A stretch of DNA of 39,173 nt from Thamnocephalis sphaerospora (lineage: Eukaryota; Zoopagomycota; Zoopagomycetes; Zoopagales; Sigmoideomycetaceae). Each line of letters begins with the position of its first letter. The first letter of the stretch is position 1. Shown here in pieces: positions 29,449-39,173 of the stretch. The stretch is taken from assembly GCA_003614735.1 (NCBI GenBank), contig KZ992503.1, positions 1 through 39,173 of the forward strand, in the 5' to 3' direction. The notes beneath the pieces were generated by a model that was not told the origin of the DNA, made no database searches, and was given only the letters and a program-made list of their open reading frames with translations. The translations under genes were made by a program, and so were the position numbers.

Positions 29449-31872
29449 ATGCATACGGGCACTGGCAGACATCGCACGCGCTTTGGCGTAGATCCGCCCA
29501 ACAAACCGGAACCCGTATCGCTACCTCCGCCGTCATTCACACGAGTAGCGCTGCCGATCAGCGAAGTATCGCTGGCTCTCCACACAGAAACGCCGTCGGT
29601 CAAACGTGGTCGTGGTCGCGGACGGCCGCGTGGCCGGACTAATCGGTCGGGCGACTTTACGGGAATGACGCATGGCACCATGTCGGCTGGTCGCGATGCT
29701 AGTGTTGGTAGCCCACTACTGCCAGGCAGCGCTATGTACCGACTGCCGCCCAAGGCGCCTATTAGCAGCTTCCGCACGCCCATCCGTGCAAACGCTACGC
29801 GACCGCCACCAACCCTCTTGCCAGCACCAGTAACACAGTCACCCAGTGGTGGCGCACACACGCCATCGCGAACGACGATCACGCTCAAGATTCGACCCTC
29901 GGTATGTGGGCACGCTAGCCTGTGTTGTTGTTGTTGTTGTTGCGGTTGCGGCTGTGCTTATATTGTGGAGTACGTCATGCTAATGTTGGGTCGCATTTCT
30001 GGATGCAATTAGCAACTGAATCCAAAGGGCGCGTCACCTGTCCATGCACGGGAAGCTTCGCTGGATGCAGAAGCAAAAGCATCATCGTCTGCTTCGACCT
30101 CCGATGCTGCTGGTGCGGGAAGCAGCACATCCTCCTCACATCGATCGCACTCGCTGCACGGCACTACCGTTGGAGATTCAGCATCAGCACTATCGACAGA
30201 TGTGCGGTTAAATGGCTATTCGGACGGACGCGCGCACGATGAGGATGTGGATGTCGTTGGCATCATCAAGTCGGAACCACTCGGCACATCACGTCGTTCC
30301 TCGGCACTGAGCGTGTCCTCCAATGACGACTCATCCGAAGCGACGGTTTCCGAATCGGAACACGAGACAAGGGCGCCAACCAACGGCACGCTAAAGCAGA
30401 ACAAGGTAACTAGGGCTGGCTGCATTGCACCGGCCACGACATAGCTAATTCCTTGGCGGCAGGCGCACGCAACATCTGGCGGTGGCAATGTGGCAGCATT
30501 AGATATACTAACTGCGGGCACACCTTTGATCCGGAGACGATCGAGCGCAGCGTCTCATGACGTCAGCCATACCCGCGGTAGAACACCCGCAGAGCGTATG
30601 GATACCGCTACCGGGCCTGCCTCACCAACGCAGGAACGTGCCAAGCGGAAATCCCGCCCCCGGATGCCATTCGGCGCCGAAGACGACATGGAGGTGGATC
30701 AGCCGCTCGCCAAGCGCGGTCGAGCTGAAAAACCGGCTGCATCGCCAGTTGTGTCCAAGACGGCCAACGAACTCAAGGTTGGCCGTCTTACACTGCGCCT
30801 AACGCCGCTGCGCAAACCGTCGATCGACGCGACCGATCGAAAATCGTTCAAAGATACAGCCGTCACCGCGGAACGTCACAAGACAGGAGACGCATCCACG
30901 CCTGCCATCAAATCAATCACCGTATGTATACAGTGTCTGAAAACGACGGCGCCAGAAGCGCTTGCGGCCGGGTGTCCGGCGGAACAGTCGTCTGGATCGC
31001 GCAAAGCATTCATCACCTGCAGCGAATGCCAGCGCAAGTACCACCAACTATGCGCTGGACTCCGGACGCCTCGTGCCGCTGCACAGGCACCGGCGTATGG
31101 CTGGCGGTGCCGCGAATGCAAGCGATGTACCGCTTGCAGCAAGCCCGGCGAAAGCGGGTCACTCGTGGTATGCGCCGGCTGCGATCGCGGCTGGCATGCG
31201 CAATGCCACACGCCTAACGCAGGGCGCTCATCCAAAGGTAGGCAAAGTGCGTCATGTTCAGGCTGTCGTCTTGTATTCTAACCGTTACCCTGCGTCCACC
31301 CTACTCCTGCTTTAGGCGAGTGGTATTGCTCGGATTGCGCTCGCTGCCACACCTGCCACTTTCGCCGGCCCAAGCTGCCGCTGCTACCCAACAATGAGCT
31401 GCATGATGTGGTTCTTGTACAGAAGCGGGTCAGCAGTCAGCCCGTCACACGCTATGTCGCCACATACTGCCGCAAGTGCCACGACGACTTTCAGGCTCAA
31501 AGATATTGCCCGTGCTGCTTGATCACCTACAAGGACGAAGACGAGGATGAGGAGGATGATCTTGACGGGAATGGTGGCGGATGGCAGCAGGCCAACGGCA
31601 GCGCCGACCAAGACGAGGACACGGGTAACATGGCCTGCTGCGATCAGTGCGAGCGCTGGGTGCATATGCGCTGCGACCCATCACTTTCGATTGCACGCCT
31701 GTCCGAACTTGAAGAGGATGGTCAGCTGTATGGCTGTCCTATTTGTGATGCACGCCTGACCAAAGAGCAGCGTGGACGCGTCATGCTGGGCGCCGACCGA
31801 AAGCGTATTGTCGCGCCGGTACCTCATGGCGCTGATGCGCGATTATATCTAGCCAATGGTACATCTGTCTAG
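29449..31872 (+). CDS. Double-PHD (DPF) plus third PHD-finger chromatin protein
   Basis: Four exons (29449-29901, 30013-30405, 30463-31237, 31316-31872) give 725 aa. The N-terminal 430 residues are Ser/Pro/Thr-rich, with an AT-hook-like KRGRGRGRPRGR and a nuclear-signal-like KRKSRPRMP. Residues about 437-555 form a tandem PHD of DPF type: C-x2-C, CSEC, YHQLC, then the hallmark WRCRECKRCTAC, VVCAGCDRGWH, and GEWYCSDC. A third zinc region (about 590-690) has YCRKC, YCPCC, a long acidic insert, CCDQCERWVHMRCD and CPICD, an extended PHD. DPF modules read acylated and unmodified H3 tails. It is a nuclear histone reader, possibly of a remodeller or acetyltransferase complex. The downstream neighbour converges, with 178 bp between stops. 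Confidence 0.87.
29924..29942 (+). repeat. (TTG)n repeat inside intron 1 of the PHD gene
   Basis: Six TTG units followed by CGGTTGCGG lie within the 111-nt intron 29902-30012, which is the longest of the three introns of this gene, perhaps through repeat growth. Confidence 0.85.
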
Positions 31873-32050
31873 CGTAGTAAAAGTAACTTTCGCCGCCTTT
31901 TTGCCCAGTGAACACGCGTGTGCCAAGACATGTATCCTTTCATGAAACACACAAGCACACCTTTGCTCAAGAACGGATTGACAGGGCGAAGCATATGTAT
32001 TGCATCGCAACAAAGAAAACGCGGCGTGGCTGTCGATCCATTATCATCCT

Positions 32051-32887
32051 CTAGAAACGTCGGCTCTGGCCTTGGGACGTACCAGCCTGCACGTTGGATC
32101 GCGCTGCTAGTGCCTCCTTATGCAGACGCATCCGGTTTTCCAGCGCAATGCTCTGTCCGTGTGTCACTGCGATGATTTCACTGGCAAGGCGCTTGGGAAA
32201 GCCGCGTTCCGATCGCTTATTCGCGCCCTGGATGATCCACTTGATGGCGCGCCGACGACGCTGGCGCTCGTTGAGCGGGAATGGCACCGGCACGTTCTTG
32301 GATCCCTTGCGGGTGCTCACCAGCTTGAGCATGGGCGAGCACTGCTCAATGACGGTGCACAGCGTGGCATACGGGTCGGCGTGCGTGCGTGCGCGCACTT
32401 CCAGCAGCGCCTCGGCAACAAACCGCTGTGCACGCATTTTCTTGCCGTCTTTCATAATCGTGTTTACCAACTGCGACAGAAGCGGGTCGTCACGCATGGA
32501 CACGCGCATGGCCTCAGTTACCGCCGGGCGCAGATTGCTATCCAGCAGCTCTCCGGGTGCCTCGTTGCTGCCAAAAGCATGCGACGCGGCCTGTTGCACC
32601 ACCCTATCCTGCGCTGACTGCGGATTGGCCACAGATTCCTTCAGCAATTCCAGTAGCGCGCTAGAATTGCTGGCATTCGCGGGTGCTGGTACACCGAGCA
32701 GTAGCAACACGAAAGGGGCGCGTTGCCGGTGGTCTGGATCAGCCAGTGTGGTAGGCACAGTCCACCGTCAGGCTGCGCACTCACCAGTCTCCGTCAACGC
32801 CACTGCCGTGGTGGAGAGTGGCCGCACAACAGCAAACTGTCGCCCTAGGACAGCGTAGGCGGATCGTAGCGTCGGCACGCGAATCAT
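32051..32887 (-). CDS. Mitochondrial small-subunit ribosomal protein uS7m
   Basis: Ribosomal protein S7 of the mitochondrial small subunit, a primary binder of the 3' major domain of mitochondrial rRNA. Two exons (32887-32785, 32685-32051; 99-nt intron) give 245 aa. Exon 1 encodes a mitochondrial presequence: basic, no acidic residues, Ser/Thr/Arg-rich (MIRVPTLRSAYAVLGRQFAV). The S7 domain starts near residue 95: DPLLSQLVNTIMKDGKKMRA, then the C-terminal core RAIKWIIQGANKRSERGFPK and RLASEIIAVTHGQS. In bacterial S7 the same segments contact rRNA. The intron falls just after the presequence, so exon 1 is a separate targeting exon. The spliced frame is unambiguous, with phase 1 joined at ACT G|CA CCC. 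Confidence 0.94.
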
Positions 32888-33277
32888 GGTGGAGAACAGC
32901 GGAAACAGGGAGTAGGCGGTGCGATCTAGCGGGCCAACACAAGAAAAAGCGACGGGTCCGACTCGATCCGGTCTGCATCACACCTCCACGGAGAAGCATT
33001 GATACAGTCAGCCAGCCGTGTTTACGGAACTGTAATCGGTCTACTCCGCAAGCCTCAAGCCACCCTAGATACATGGCATAAGCGACCACAAGCGCACTCA
33101 ACATAGCAAAGGGATCGCCCAATTTTGGCACCTAGTCATTGGCCACCGCAGCATACACACGCATACATGTACGTGTGCCATTAAACCATATTACTTTATC
33201 CCATGCTTCACATGCAACAAGGTGATAAACTTGACCGGAAAATAGGAAGGTGTACCGACAGGAAATGGCGCCAGACC
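32888..33277. other. Intergenic region upstream of uS7m
   Basis: 390 bases between two minus-strand genes. It serves as the 3' flank of the DOMON gene and promoter of uS7m. I see no further gene; a 116-codon minus frame (32,781-33,131) overlaps uS7m exon 1 in another frame. Confidence 0.5.
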
Positions 33278-35016
33278 TTACGCAAGAGGTGCTTTGGCCT
33301 CGTCGGACGCTAAGGAAATCTCATTGTCCTCGTTATTGACCTGTGCGCTGCGAGCACGCCTCCTGGGCCAGAAGCCAGAAAGGCCGCCGGCACTCTTGGC
33401 AAAGTAACCCGACCAAATAAACGCAAAAGCACCTATGCCGGCTAGAATGCCGGATGCAACATAGATTGCAATGTGAGCACCTGCATTGTCTGTGGTTAGC
33501 ATACTGACATGAAACGCCAAGCAGCACGCAACATGCTTACTGGCAAGACCAAAACCAAGCACAATGGTAACAACTGCAAGCAGCCAGATCAGTTGGCCAA
33601 GTACGGCATGCGAGCGCACCAGCTTCTGCTTGAGCGGCTTGAAGAAACGCTCCACAGCACTCTTGGGCTTCACCGGCTTGACAAAGGCAACACGAGCGAT
33701 ACCAATACCGATCTGCAAGCACAGAATCGAATACGTGATGATGCCCAGTAGGCCGTGGATGCTACCGCCCCCAAGCTGGGTCAGGCCAATAATAAAGGCT
33801 GCCGTGATCATGGCGAATGCGATAAACTGAGTTAGCCGATGGGCAAGCGTGAATGGCGGGTTGCCAGTCCGGTTCTTTGGGAACATGCGACGGCGCAGCA
33901 CTGGCGAACCAAACACCATGCCCATGGGCACCAGCACCAGCCAGCTAAGCTGCGGATGTCGAACATACGCCAGTCAGTGGCGAGTTCGACCTGAGCATTG
34001 ATACGCTCTGTTCACTCACTCCCATCAGCACGCCGTGTGCGAGCATAAAAGAGGTGCTTGAAGAGCCATCCGTGACCACAACAGCAACTGGGGCTGAATC
34101 GTCACCCTTTGCATTCTGCAGGGCAAGAGAGACCATCTCTCTGGCCGAATGAACGCCGATCGATCCACCTACACAGCAGCGGTGTTAGCAGATACAAACG
34201 GAGTGCCCGGCCAAAGCCACTACACCTACGTGCAGGCGGTCTGGCTCCAACGGCGTAGATGAGGTTACTGCGTGCTTCCGGACTCAGCGTCAGTCCCGGA
34301 ACTGCTGCGCTAAGACGCTGGGTAAACATCAGTGTGACGGGCTGGTCGGCAGCGAAGCTCGTAGTAACGTTGGACGTCAGGCGGTTTGCCGCTGCCACCG
34401 GACGAAGACCACTGGACGATGCCGCGGTGATGTCGTATTCCATTATTGTGACAGCACCGGCCGCATCCTGCGCAGCAACGATAGCGTGAGAGTTGGCCAT
34501 AGCGCCATCTCGCGAGAATCCAAAGCCTATCCAGCCTGGAAAGTAGAATGCACAGTTCAGCGGCGATAGCGTCAGCAGGTGCACCTCGCAAGTCGTCGCT
34601 ACCACGTCGACTCACCTGGCCGTGATCCAGAGCTTGGCTGAACGGCAAAGGTGGCAGACTCGCTGTTGGCATCCACCTTCCAGTACAGCGTAAACATGTT
34701 TGTGGTGACAGTTTTGCTGAAGAAGTGGCGAACATTGTTGACCATCAAAGCTACCAAGAAGAAAACCAATCACGTTAGCTGCATGAACCATCCACCATAC
34801 GCCTTTGCAAACCACGTACAAGGTTGCGTTGACTGTTGGTTGCCTGTGCGATCGTCGATGCGGATTGATGTATCGATGAACCGTGGTAAGCGGGTATTCA
34901 GACGTCAGCGCTTCGGCCTAGGCATACATACCTTGGGCCAGAACACCGCAGACAAGTCCGCAGAGGCACCATAGGCCCCACCAGGCGGTCTTTAGCAGCA
35001 CTGAATGACGAAGCAT
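33278..35016 (-). CDS. Secretory DOMON-cytochrome b561 protein
   Basis: Putative transmembrane electron carrier (CYBDOM/ferric-reductase-like). Seven exons: 35016-34932, 34843-34820, 34750-34616, 34535-34230, 34168-34020, 33949-33541, 33480-33278; 436 aa. A signal peptide (MLRHSVLLKTAWWGLWCLCG, cleavage near 28) is followed by an extracytoplasmic DOMON domain (about 40-170) with FTLYWKVDA and GWIGFGFSRDG. A cytochrome b561 core follows, with the four heme-ligand His candidates in AHGVLMG, LAHRLTQ, SIHGLLG and RSHAVLG. The tail is acidic. The family moves electrons across membranes to extracellular acceptors such as ferric iron; the acceptor here is unknown. Intron 33481-33540 is 60 nt, in frame and stop-free, so retention would insert 20 residues between helices. 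The second exon is only 24 nt. Confidence 0.88.
33481..33540 (-). other. In-frame, stop-free 60-nt intron in the cytochrome b561 domain
   Basis: The signals are classic: GTAAGC donor, GCTAACC branch and ATGCAG acceptor. Because it is 20 codons without a stop, the unspliced frame reads through, and simple open-frame prediction would miss it. Splicing joins GFGLAS to AHIAIYV. Confidence 0.85.
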
Positions 35017-35386
35017 TGCGTTCAAAGGTGCGGAAACTCGCTTAGCTGAATATTAGCAGCAACGCTGTCAGGAGTAGGGCTAGAAGTAGGGGAGACGGTG
35101 GAGGAGGAAAGGGAGGAGTGACAGGGCTCGAGAGAACAGTGTTTGCAGACAGTGGCGGGATGCAGGTGAGCCAAGGCACGCGACGGCGGGTGCTAAGGCA
35201 ACGCACGGGAACTGAGCAGCCTTTAAAGGCTTAGCTATCAGCAAAGGATGGTCTAATGGAAAGATCTCTGCATTCCCTCGCACCAATGGTAACCGCCGTG
35301 CACGTTCGATAGGGGTACAGTTTACTACTACTATTTGCAGCGTGCCAAGAAACAGATACGCACATGCTAGTGGCTACAATAAAGAT
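35017..35386. other. Promoter region of the DOMON-b561 gene
   Basis: 370 bases between the stop of the Ase1/PRC1-like gene and the DOMON-b561 start. A purine-rich tract at 35,091-35,120 on + reads as a pyrimidine run in the direction of DOMON transcription, typical of fungal promoters. No gene is seen. Confidence 0.5.
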
Positions 35387-38300
35387 CTAACGGGCTTTCG
35401 ATGATAGATTGCTAACGCTTGGTAGCGTGTGCACTGTCCGGTACCGAACAGAGTCGGAGGGCAGGCTTGCGGTGGTGGCCGACGAGGTCTTTCGATGGCG
35501 TACAGGCGTGCTGGCCGGCAGTGATACTGCCGCTGCCGACCCTGTTCGCCCGTGGCTAGCCTTACCAGTGAGAGGAATGTGTGCTGCAGATTGCCGCCGC
35601 GTGATGGGCGGTCGTGGTCCTGCATCCCCATGGCCGCTACCACGCGCAGATACGGCTGTTGACAGGCTTGTGGAACGCGACATGCGAGGTGACTCCACGC
35701 TGATCCCAAGACGTCGCATTCGCATTTCCGGACTGTCTGGAGTTGGTGACGCGGTGGACATCCGACTGGGTGGGCGACGCGGCGTGACATGAGACATGCT
35801 GGCAGGCGATGCTGCTCGAGAGCAGTTTGGTGTCCCCCGTGGCGTCCTAACCCCAACACCTGGCCGCGAATGGATGCTCGCCTGCGAACTTGCCGAGCCG
35901 ACGCTGGAAGCGCGGCTATGCGGACGCGACGACGGACTACGCGTGCGATTTGTGGAGGATGCGCTGTTTCGCGGTGCGCCTGTTACACTGGTGCGTGTTC
36001 GCGGTCCATTTGGCCGCTCTGCTTGAAAACCAAACACGCTGGGGTCGACAACACGGTCACCAATTTCCATTTGCTACAAGCGCCGTTAGCATCGTAATTG
36101 CGCATATTGCACAAGCATCATGTCATTGCGCTGGCGCTCACCAGCGTCTCCAAGTACCGCATATCTTCGACGAGGAATGGCTTTTTCTCCTCTACGCAGT
36201 AGCACATCAACGGTAAGCGAAAGAAGCAAAGACACCGCAACGTGTCGAGCACGCGTACCGTCTTCATACTGTCGCAGACGCAGCATCAGCCGCTCTTCAA
36301 TCTTCAGCAGCGTCGGATAGGCGGCCTTGCGCCATTTCTCCTCGGCATTGAGTTGCACTGAGCTGCCGAAAAGCCGTCTTGGATCTGAAGCACGTTTCTC
36401 AAACTCTATCATTTTCTATTGGCAGGTCACGGCAAGTCATGGTAAGACGCCAACTCCAAACTGTTTGTTTTGCTGCTATGCCAACCTGAATTTGATCCTT
36501 GCGCTTCTGTATCAGCACATAGATGGACTCGCAGCGGCGATAGTGCTCGTGCAGAGCGCTCAGTTCGCGAACGAGGACCAGGCGCACCTCCTCGGCGGTG
36601 TCTAACACGCACACGCCCCAGCTTTTGTGAGCACAACTCTGACAAAGAGGCGTTGCTCGCATTAAAACTTACCTGCGCCATCAATGTCAAGCAGCACGCG
36701 CTCGCGTCCAAGTGGGCCAGTCAAGCACTTTTCCCACATCTCCTTCAGCTCGCCCATATACTTTGGTGCGGGTTAGCAAGCGTGCTAGCGGCAGTCTGGT
36801 CGGCTATGCCTGGATACTCACCTGATCGACCGTTGCCGCGAGAATCGACTGAAACTCTGTCTTTAGCCGGGTAAACTCGCGCGTTATCTGCATGCAGGTT
36901 AGATGCTGCTAAATGCAATTGCATGTGCAGTGACATCACGTACGATATCCATGGGTATGTCGGAGATGCCGTCTGGAATGACGATTTGCGTTCTCGTCGG
37001 TGTCGCCAGTTCCACGTAGAGTTTAGAAATGCCCCTGACCATCCGCTCGCGCAAGCGCTGTCGAGAGCTGACTTGCTCCCGCAAAAATTCAACCCGTGCC
37101 TGTAGACTGTCAAGGCACTCGGCTGATAGCGACAGTGGCGACGGCAGCGGTGTATCCAAATAGTTAATATTGGCGACAGAAGCAGATCCATTGGCTGCTT
37201 GGCCGTCGGGTGGATGCGTCGACATCGGATGTGCATGGTAAAGCTCGAGCAGCGCATCGTCCAGCTCGGTTTGTGGCAGAAAATGCAGCAGGCGACAGAA
37301 CTGTCGCGCCTCTCCCACAAGCAGGTTGAAGAGGTGGCTCCGTTCGCGCTGCAAAAGGGGAGGGAATGTATGCATAAGCGAACACTCACGTGTTGAGAAG
37401 CAGTTGTGTGCATACCATTATCAGGCGTAGTGTGGCTGCGTTGTGTAGCAAAGGCATTACCGTCACCGACGACAGATCGTGTGCGAAAATCTATGACGGG
37501 AGCGCGTACACAGCGATTGTCAGACGTGCGCGGGATGGGCGACGCATGTACACGTGCGTGCACACATTACCTCGGGTGAAGGCACGGGAAAGGTCTCGCT
37601 CAGCTCGCGGTTGAGCTCTGGAATGCTGTGCAGCGCTATGCTGACCAGCTGTCGCACGCGATCAATCTCTTTGCGCAAATGATCACGCACGTCTGCAAAC
37701 GACATGTGAAAGTGTACTGACGTCTGCATGTTGCAGCTCTCGTCTGCAAGAAATACGTCAGCTCCCAGGCCGAGCAGTCCAGCAAGATCACGGATCTCCT
37801 CCTAGCATAACGAATGCTGACGACATTAGCTTGTCTTGCTCTGGACTATCGCGCTCTCGCAGCGACCCACCGCCGTATCCTCGTTTTCCGTTGCCAGCAA
37901 CTGGAGAGCAATGCGCTGCGCACGCCGCTGCTCCTCAAGCCGAGCCAACTCCTGCTCAAGCTATATTTGCGACATAAGCAGCGTGACAATGAGCATTCAG
38001 CACTGCTATACACATCACGACCCTTTGCATACCTTGTCCAAATCACTCTCACCAAGTCCAAACGCACTCAGGTTTAGCGCATCCCTGCATTCGAGTTGAG
38101 CATACAGACATCCAATGGCAAATGTCAGGTGATCTCGATGTGTTTGTCTCCTAGTCATTTCCTCCGAAAGCCATAGCGTCTGTGCCTCCAACTCAGTGAT
38201 GCATGCAGCAGACAGTCTTAGTGGTGCGGGCAGCGGCAGCACCACCGACAAAGCCTTTAGATCGTATACAAAATCTTCATCCGTCGTCAAAGCATCCAAC

Positions 38301-39118
38301 ATAGTGTTATCGGTTTGAAGCAGCGTTTCAATGGCAATGTCCAGTTCTTTCCTGGCCGGAATACAAAGTGTCGTGCGAATTTCACCAATAGTCATTATCA
38401 ATGCCTTGAATTTGAGCATTCGGGCCACCTTTGTGCGCACACGTATGCGCGCACGTACACTAGTGTTAGCTGTACCACTTTTGCTTGCAACTCCGCCATC
38501 ATGTTGAAAAGTACGCACCTTTTGCCGAAGCAGCCACTGCAAACGTTCATTCAATGGCTCAATAACATAGTTGGCAAGGTTGGTGGCGAAATACTGTCAA
38601 AAGTGCAAGCCATAACTGTGTCAGCTGCGTATGAGAGCGCAAGGTGGCAACAAGGTTGGCTTGCTCACCGTTTCATCTGGCTGTGGCTGCAGTTCCTGCA
38701 ACTCATGCTGCAGCTGATGTATATGGCTTAGTGTAGAGGATACATGCGTACTCCGGTGAGATATATCCTATGGCAGGTGCTTAGTGTACGTGCGAATGTT
38801 GTTGTGCAGAGCGCAATAGCATACCTGTTGCATTGCGTCGCGTTCAGCTTTCAGCATAGCCAAAAGTGCATCTGGTTCTTGCGCCAGACCATCCGCCGGC
38901 AAAGACACGTAAATGTCGTCACAGCAACCAAGAATCCCAGCCAGCCGTGAAATCTCAATCTAAAATGCAAACGGTCAGTGTCGATTGCAGTCTGAAAAGA
39001 TGGTCGGACGCACCATGATATCCTCGGCCTCCAGCATTTTACGTATCGTTTCGGTACGTCGACGCTGCATGGCAAGACACAGGCATGCATACTCGTCCTC
39101 CAGCTGCCAAGGCGCCAT
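35387..39118 (-). CDS. Ase1/PRC1/MAP65-family microtubule bundler with duplicated N-terminal rod
   Basis: Antiparallel-microtubule crosslinker of the spindle midzone. The 15 exons are 39118-39014, 38959-38825, 38713-38669, 38593-38519, 38428-38033, 37960-37871, 37801-37571, 37490-37416, 37348-36944, 36887-36822, 36760-36673, 36601-36486, 36415-36259, 36191-36142, 36073-35387; 906 aa. Residues 253-906 look like a normal family member: rod, GELKEMWEKCL, then FEKRASDPRRLF (614-625), the family signature at the spectrin domain, EERLMLRLRQYED, and a basic Ser/Arg tail (679-906) for microtubule binding. Residues 1-252 are a diverged second copy of the rod (252-519 region), with a similar exon pattern. 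Copy 2 has no start codon of its own: TAG precedes its first exon in frame, so splicing from exon 5 is required. The start ATG 39,118 has a good context (CGACCATGG). Family call strong; the fusion rests on exon phase. Confidence 0.85.
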
Positions 39119-39173
39119 GGTCGCGTTATTACAAGGCAGGTTTTAAGGTCTGATACCTTGTACATTCCGCCAT

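Noticed and set aside
29394-29467. Fusion of the Rsc7/Swp82 and PHD genes by splicing
   Set aside because: Candidate donor and acceptor pairs in the 49-bp gap and just beyond give the wrong phase or an intron of about 31 nt, so two genes are the simpler reading.
34820-34843. 24-nt exon in the DOMON gene as a modelling artefact
   Set aside because: I considered dropping it, but both flanking introns have good signals and the phases only close with it, so I kept it in the model at lower certainty.

Overview
The window is 39 kb of nuclear DNA from a fungus. The fungal markers are an Rsc7/Swp82-type chromatin-remodelling subunit, a DUF3020 protein, a CBM52-like module, an Ase1/PRC1-type bundler and the first part of an Srp1-type SR protein. 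Genes are dense and rich in introns. Most introns are 54-90 nt, with GT(A/G)(A/T)G donors and CTAAC-like branch sites close to the acceptor. I infer an early-diverging lineage, perhaps Zoopagomycota, from gene content and intron style only. I saw no plasmid, phage, transposon or CRISPR features. Exon models were joined by hand. The total exon length of every multi-exon gene model listed as a CDS is a multiple of three.

Layout. 0.2-0.8 kb: unrecognised small gene with a CAG-encoded glutamine run (+). 1.2-6.8 kb: full-length ABCC/MRP transporter (+). It converges, with a 70-bp gap, on a large M16-family metalloprotease (6.9-10.7 kb, -). 11.0-11.7 kb: small CREST-superfamily membrane protein (-). 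11.9-13.4 kb: no recognisable gene, then tRNA-Thr(CGT). 14.3-19.1 kb: run of secreted proteins, all on +: a Pro-rich peptide, a six-cysteine protein, an LPMO-like enzyme with a CBM52-like tail, and a truncated LPMO-like paralogue. 19.1-19.4 kb: 5' fragment of an SR-protein gene. 19.5-21.2 kb: DUF3020 gene (-) with a 1.7-kb upstream region. 22.9-27.5 kb: RPA2/RPA135, the second-largest subunit of RNA polymerase I, in 15 exons (-). 28.4-31.9 kb: Rsc7/Swp82 subunit followed 49 bp later by a DPF/PHD-finger protein (+). 32.05-32.9 kb: mitochondrial uS7 (-). 33.3-35.0 kb: secretory DOMON-cytochrome b561 protein (-). 35.4-39.1 kb: Ase1/PRC1-like microtubule bundler (-).

Functional themes. Most genes are unrelated housekeeping functions, as usual in fungi. 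Two groupings stand out. One is the secretome island at 14-19 kb, which ends in two truncated 5' gene fragments back to back, so it looks rearranged. The other is the head-to-tail pair of chromatin genes at 28-32 kb. The most unusual gene is the Ase1/PRC1 homologue: its N-terminal rod is encoded twice by two similar exon sets inside one reading frame. Three introns are GC-AG with identical GCAAGT donors.
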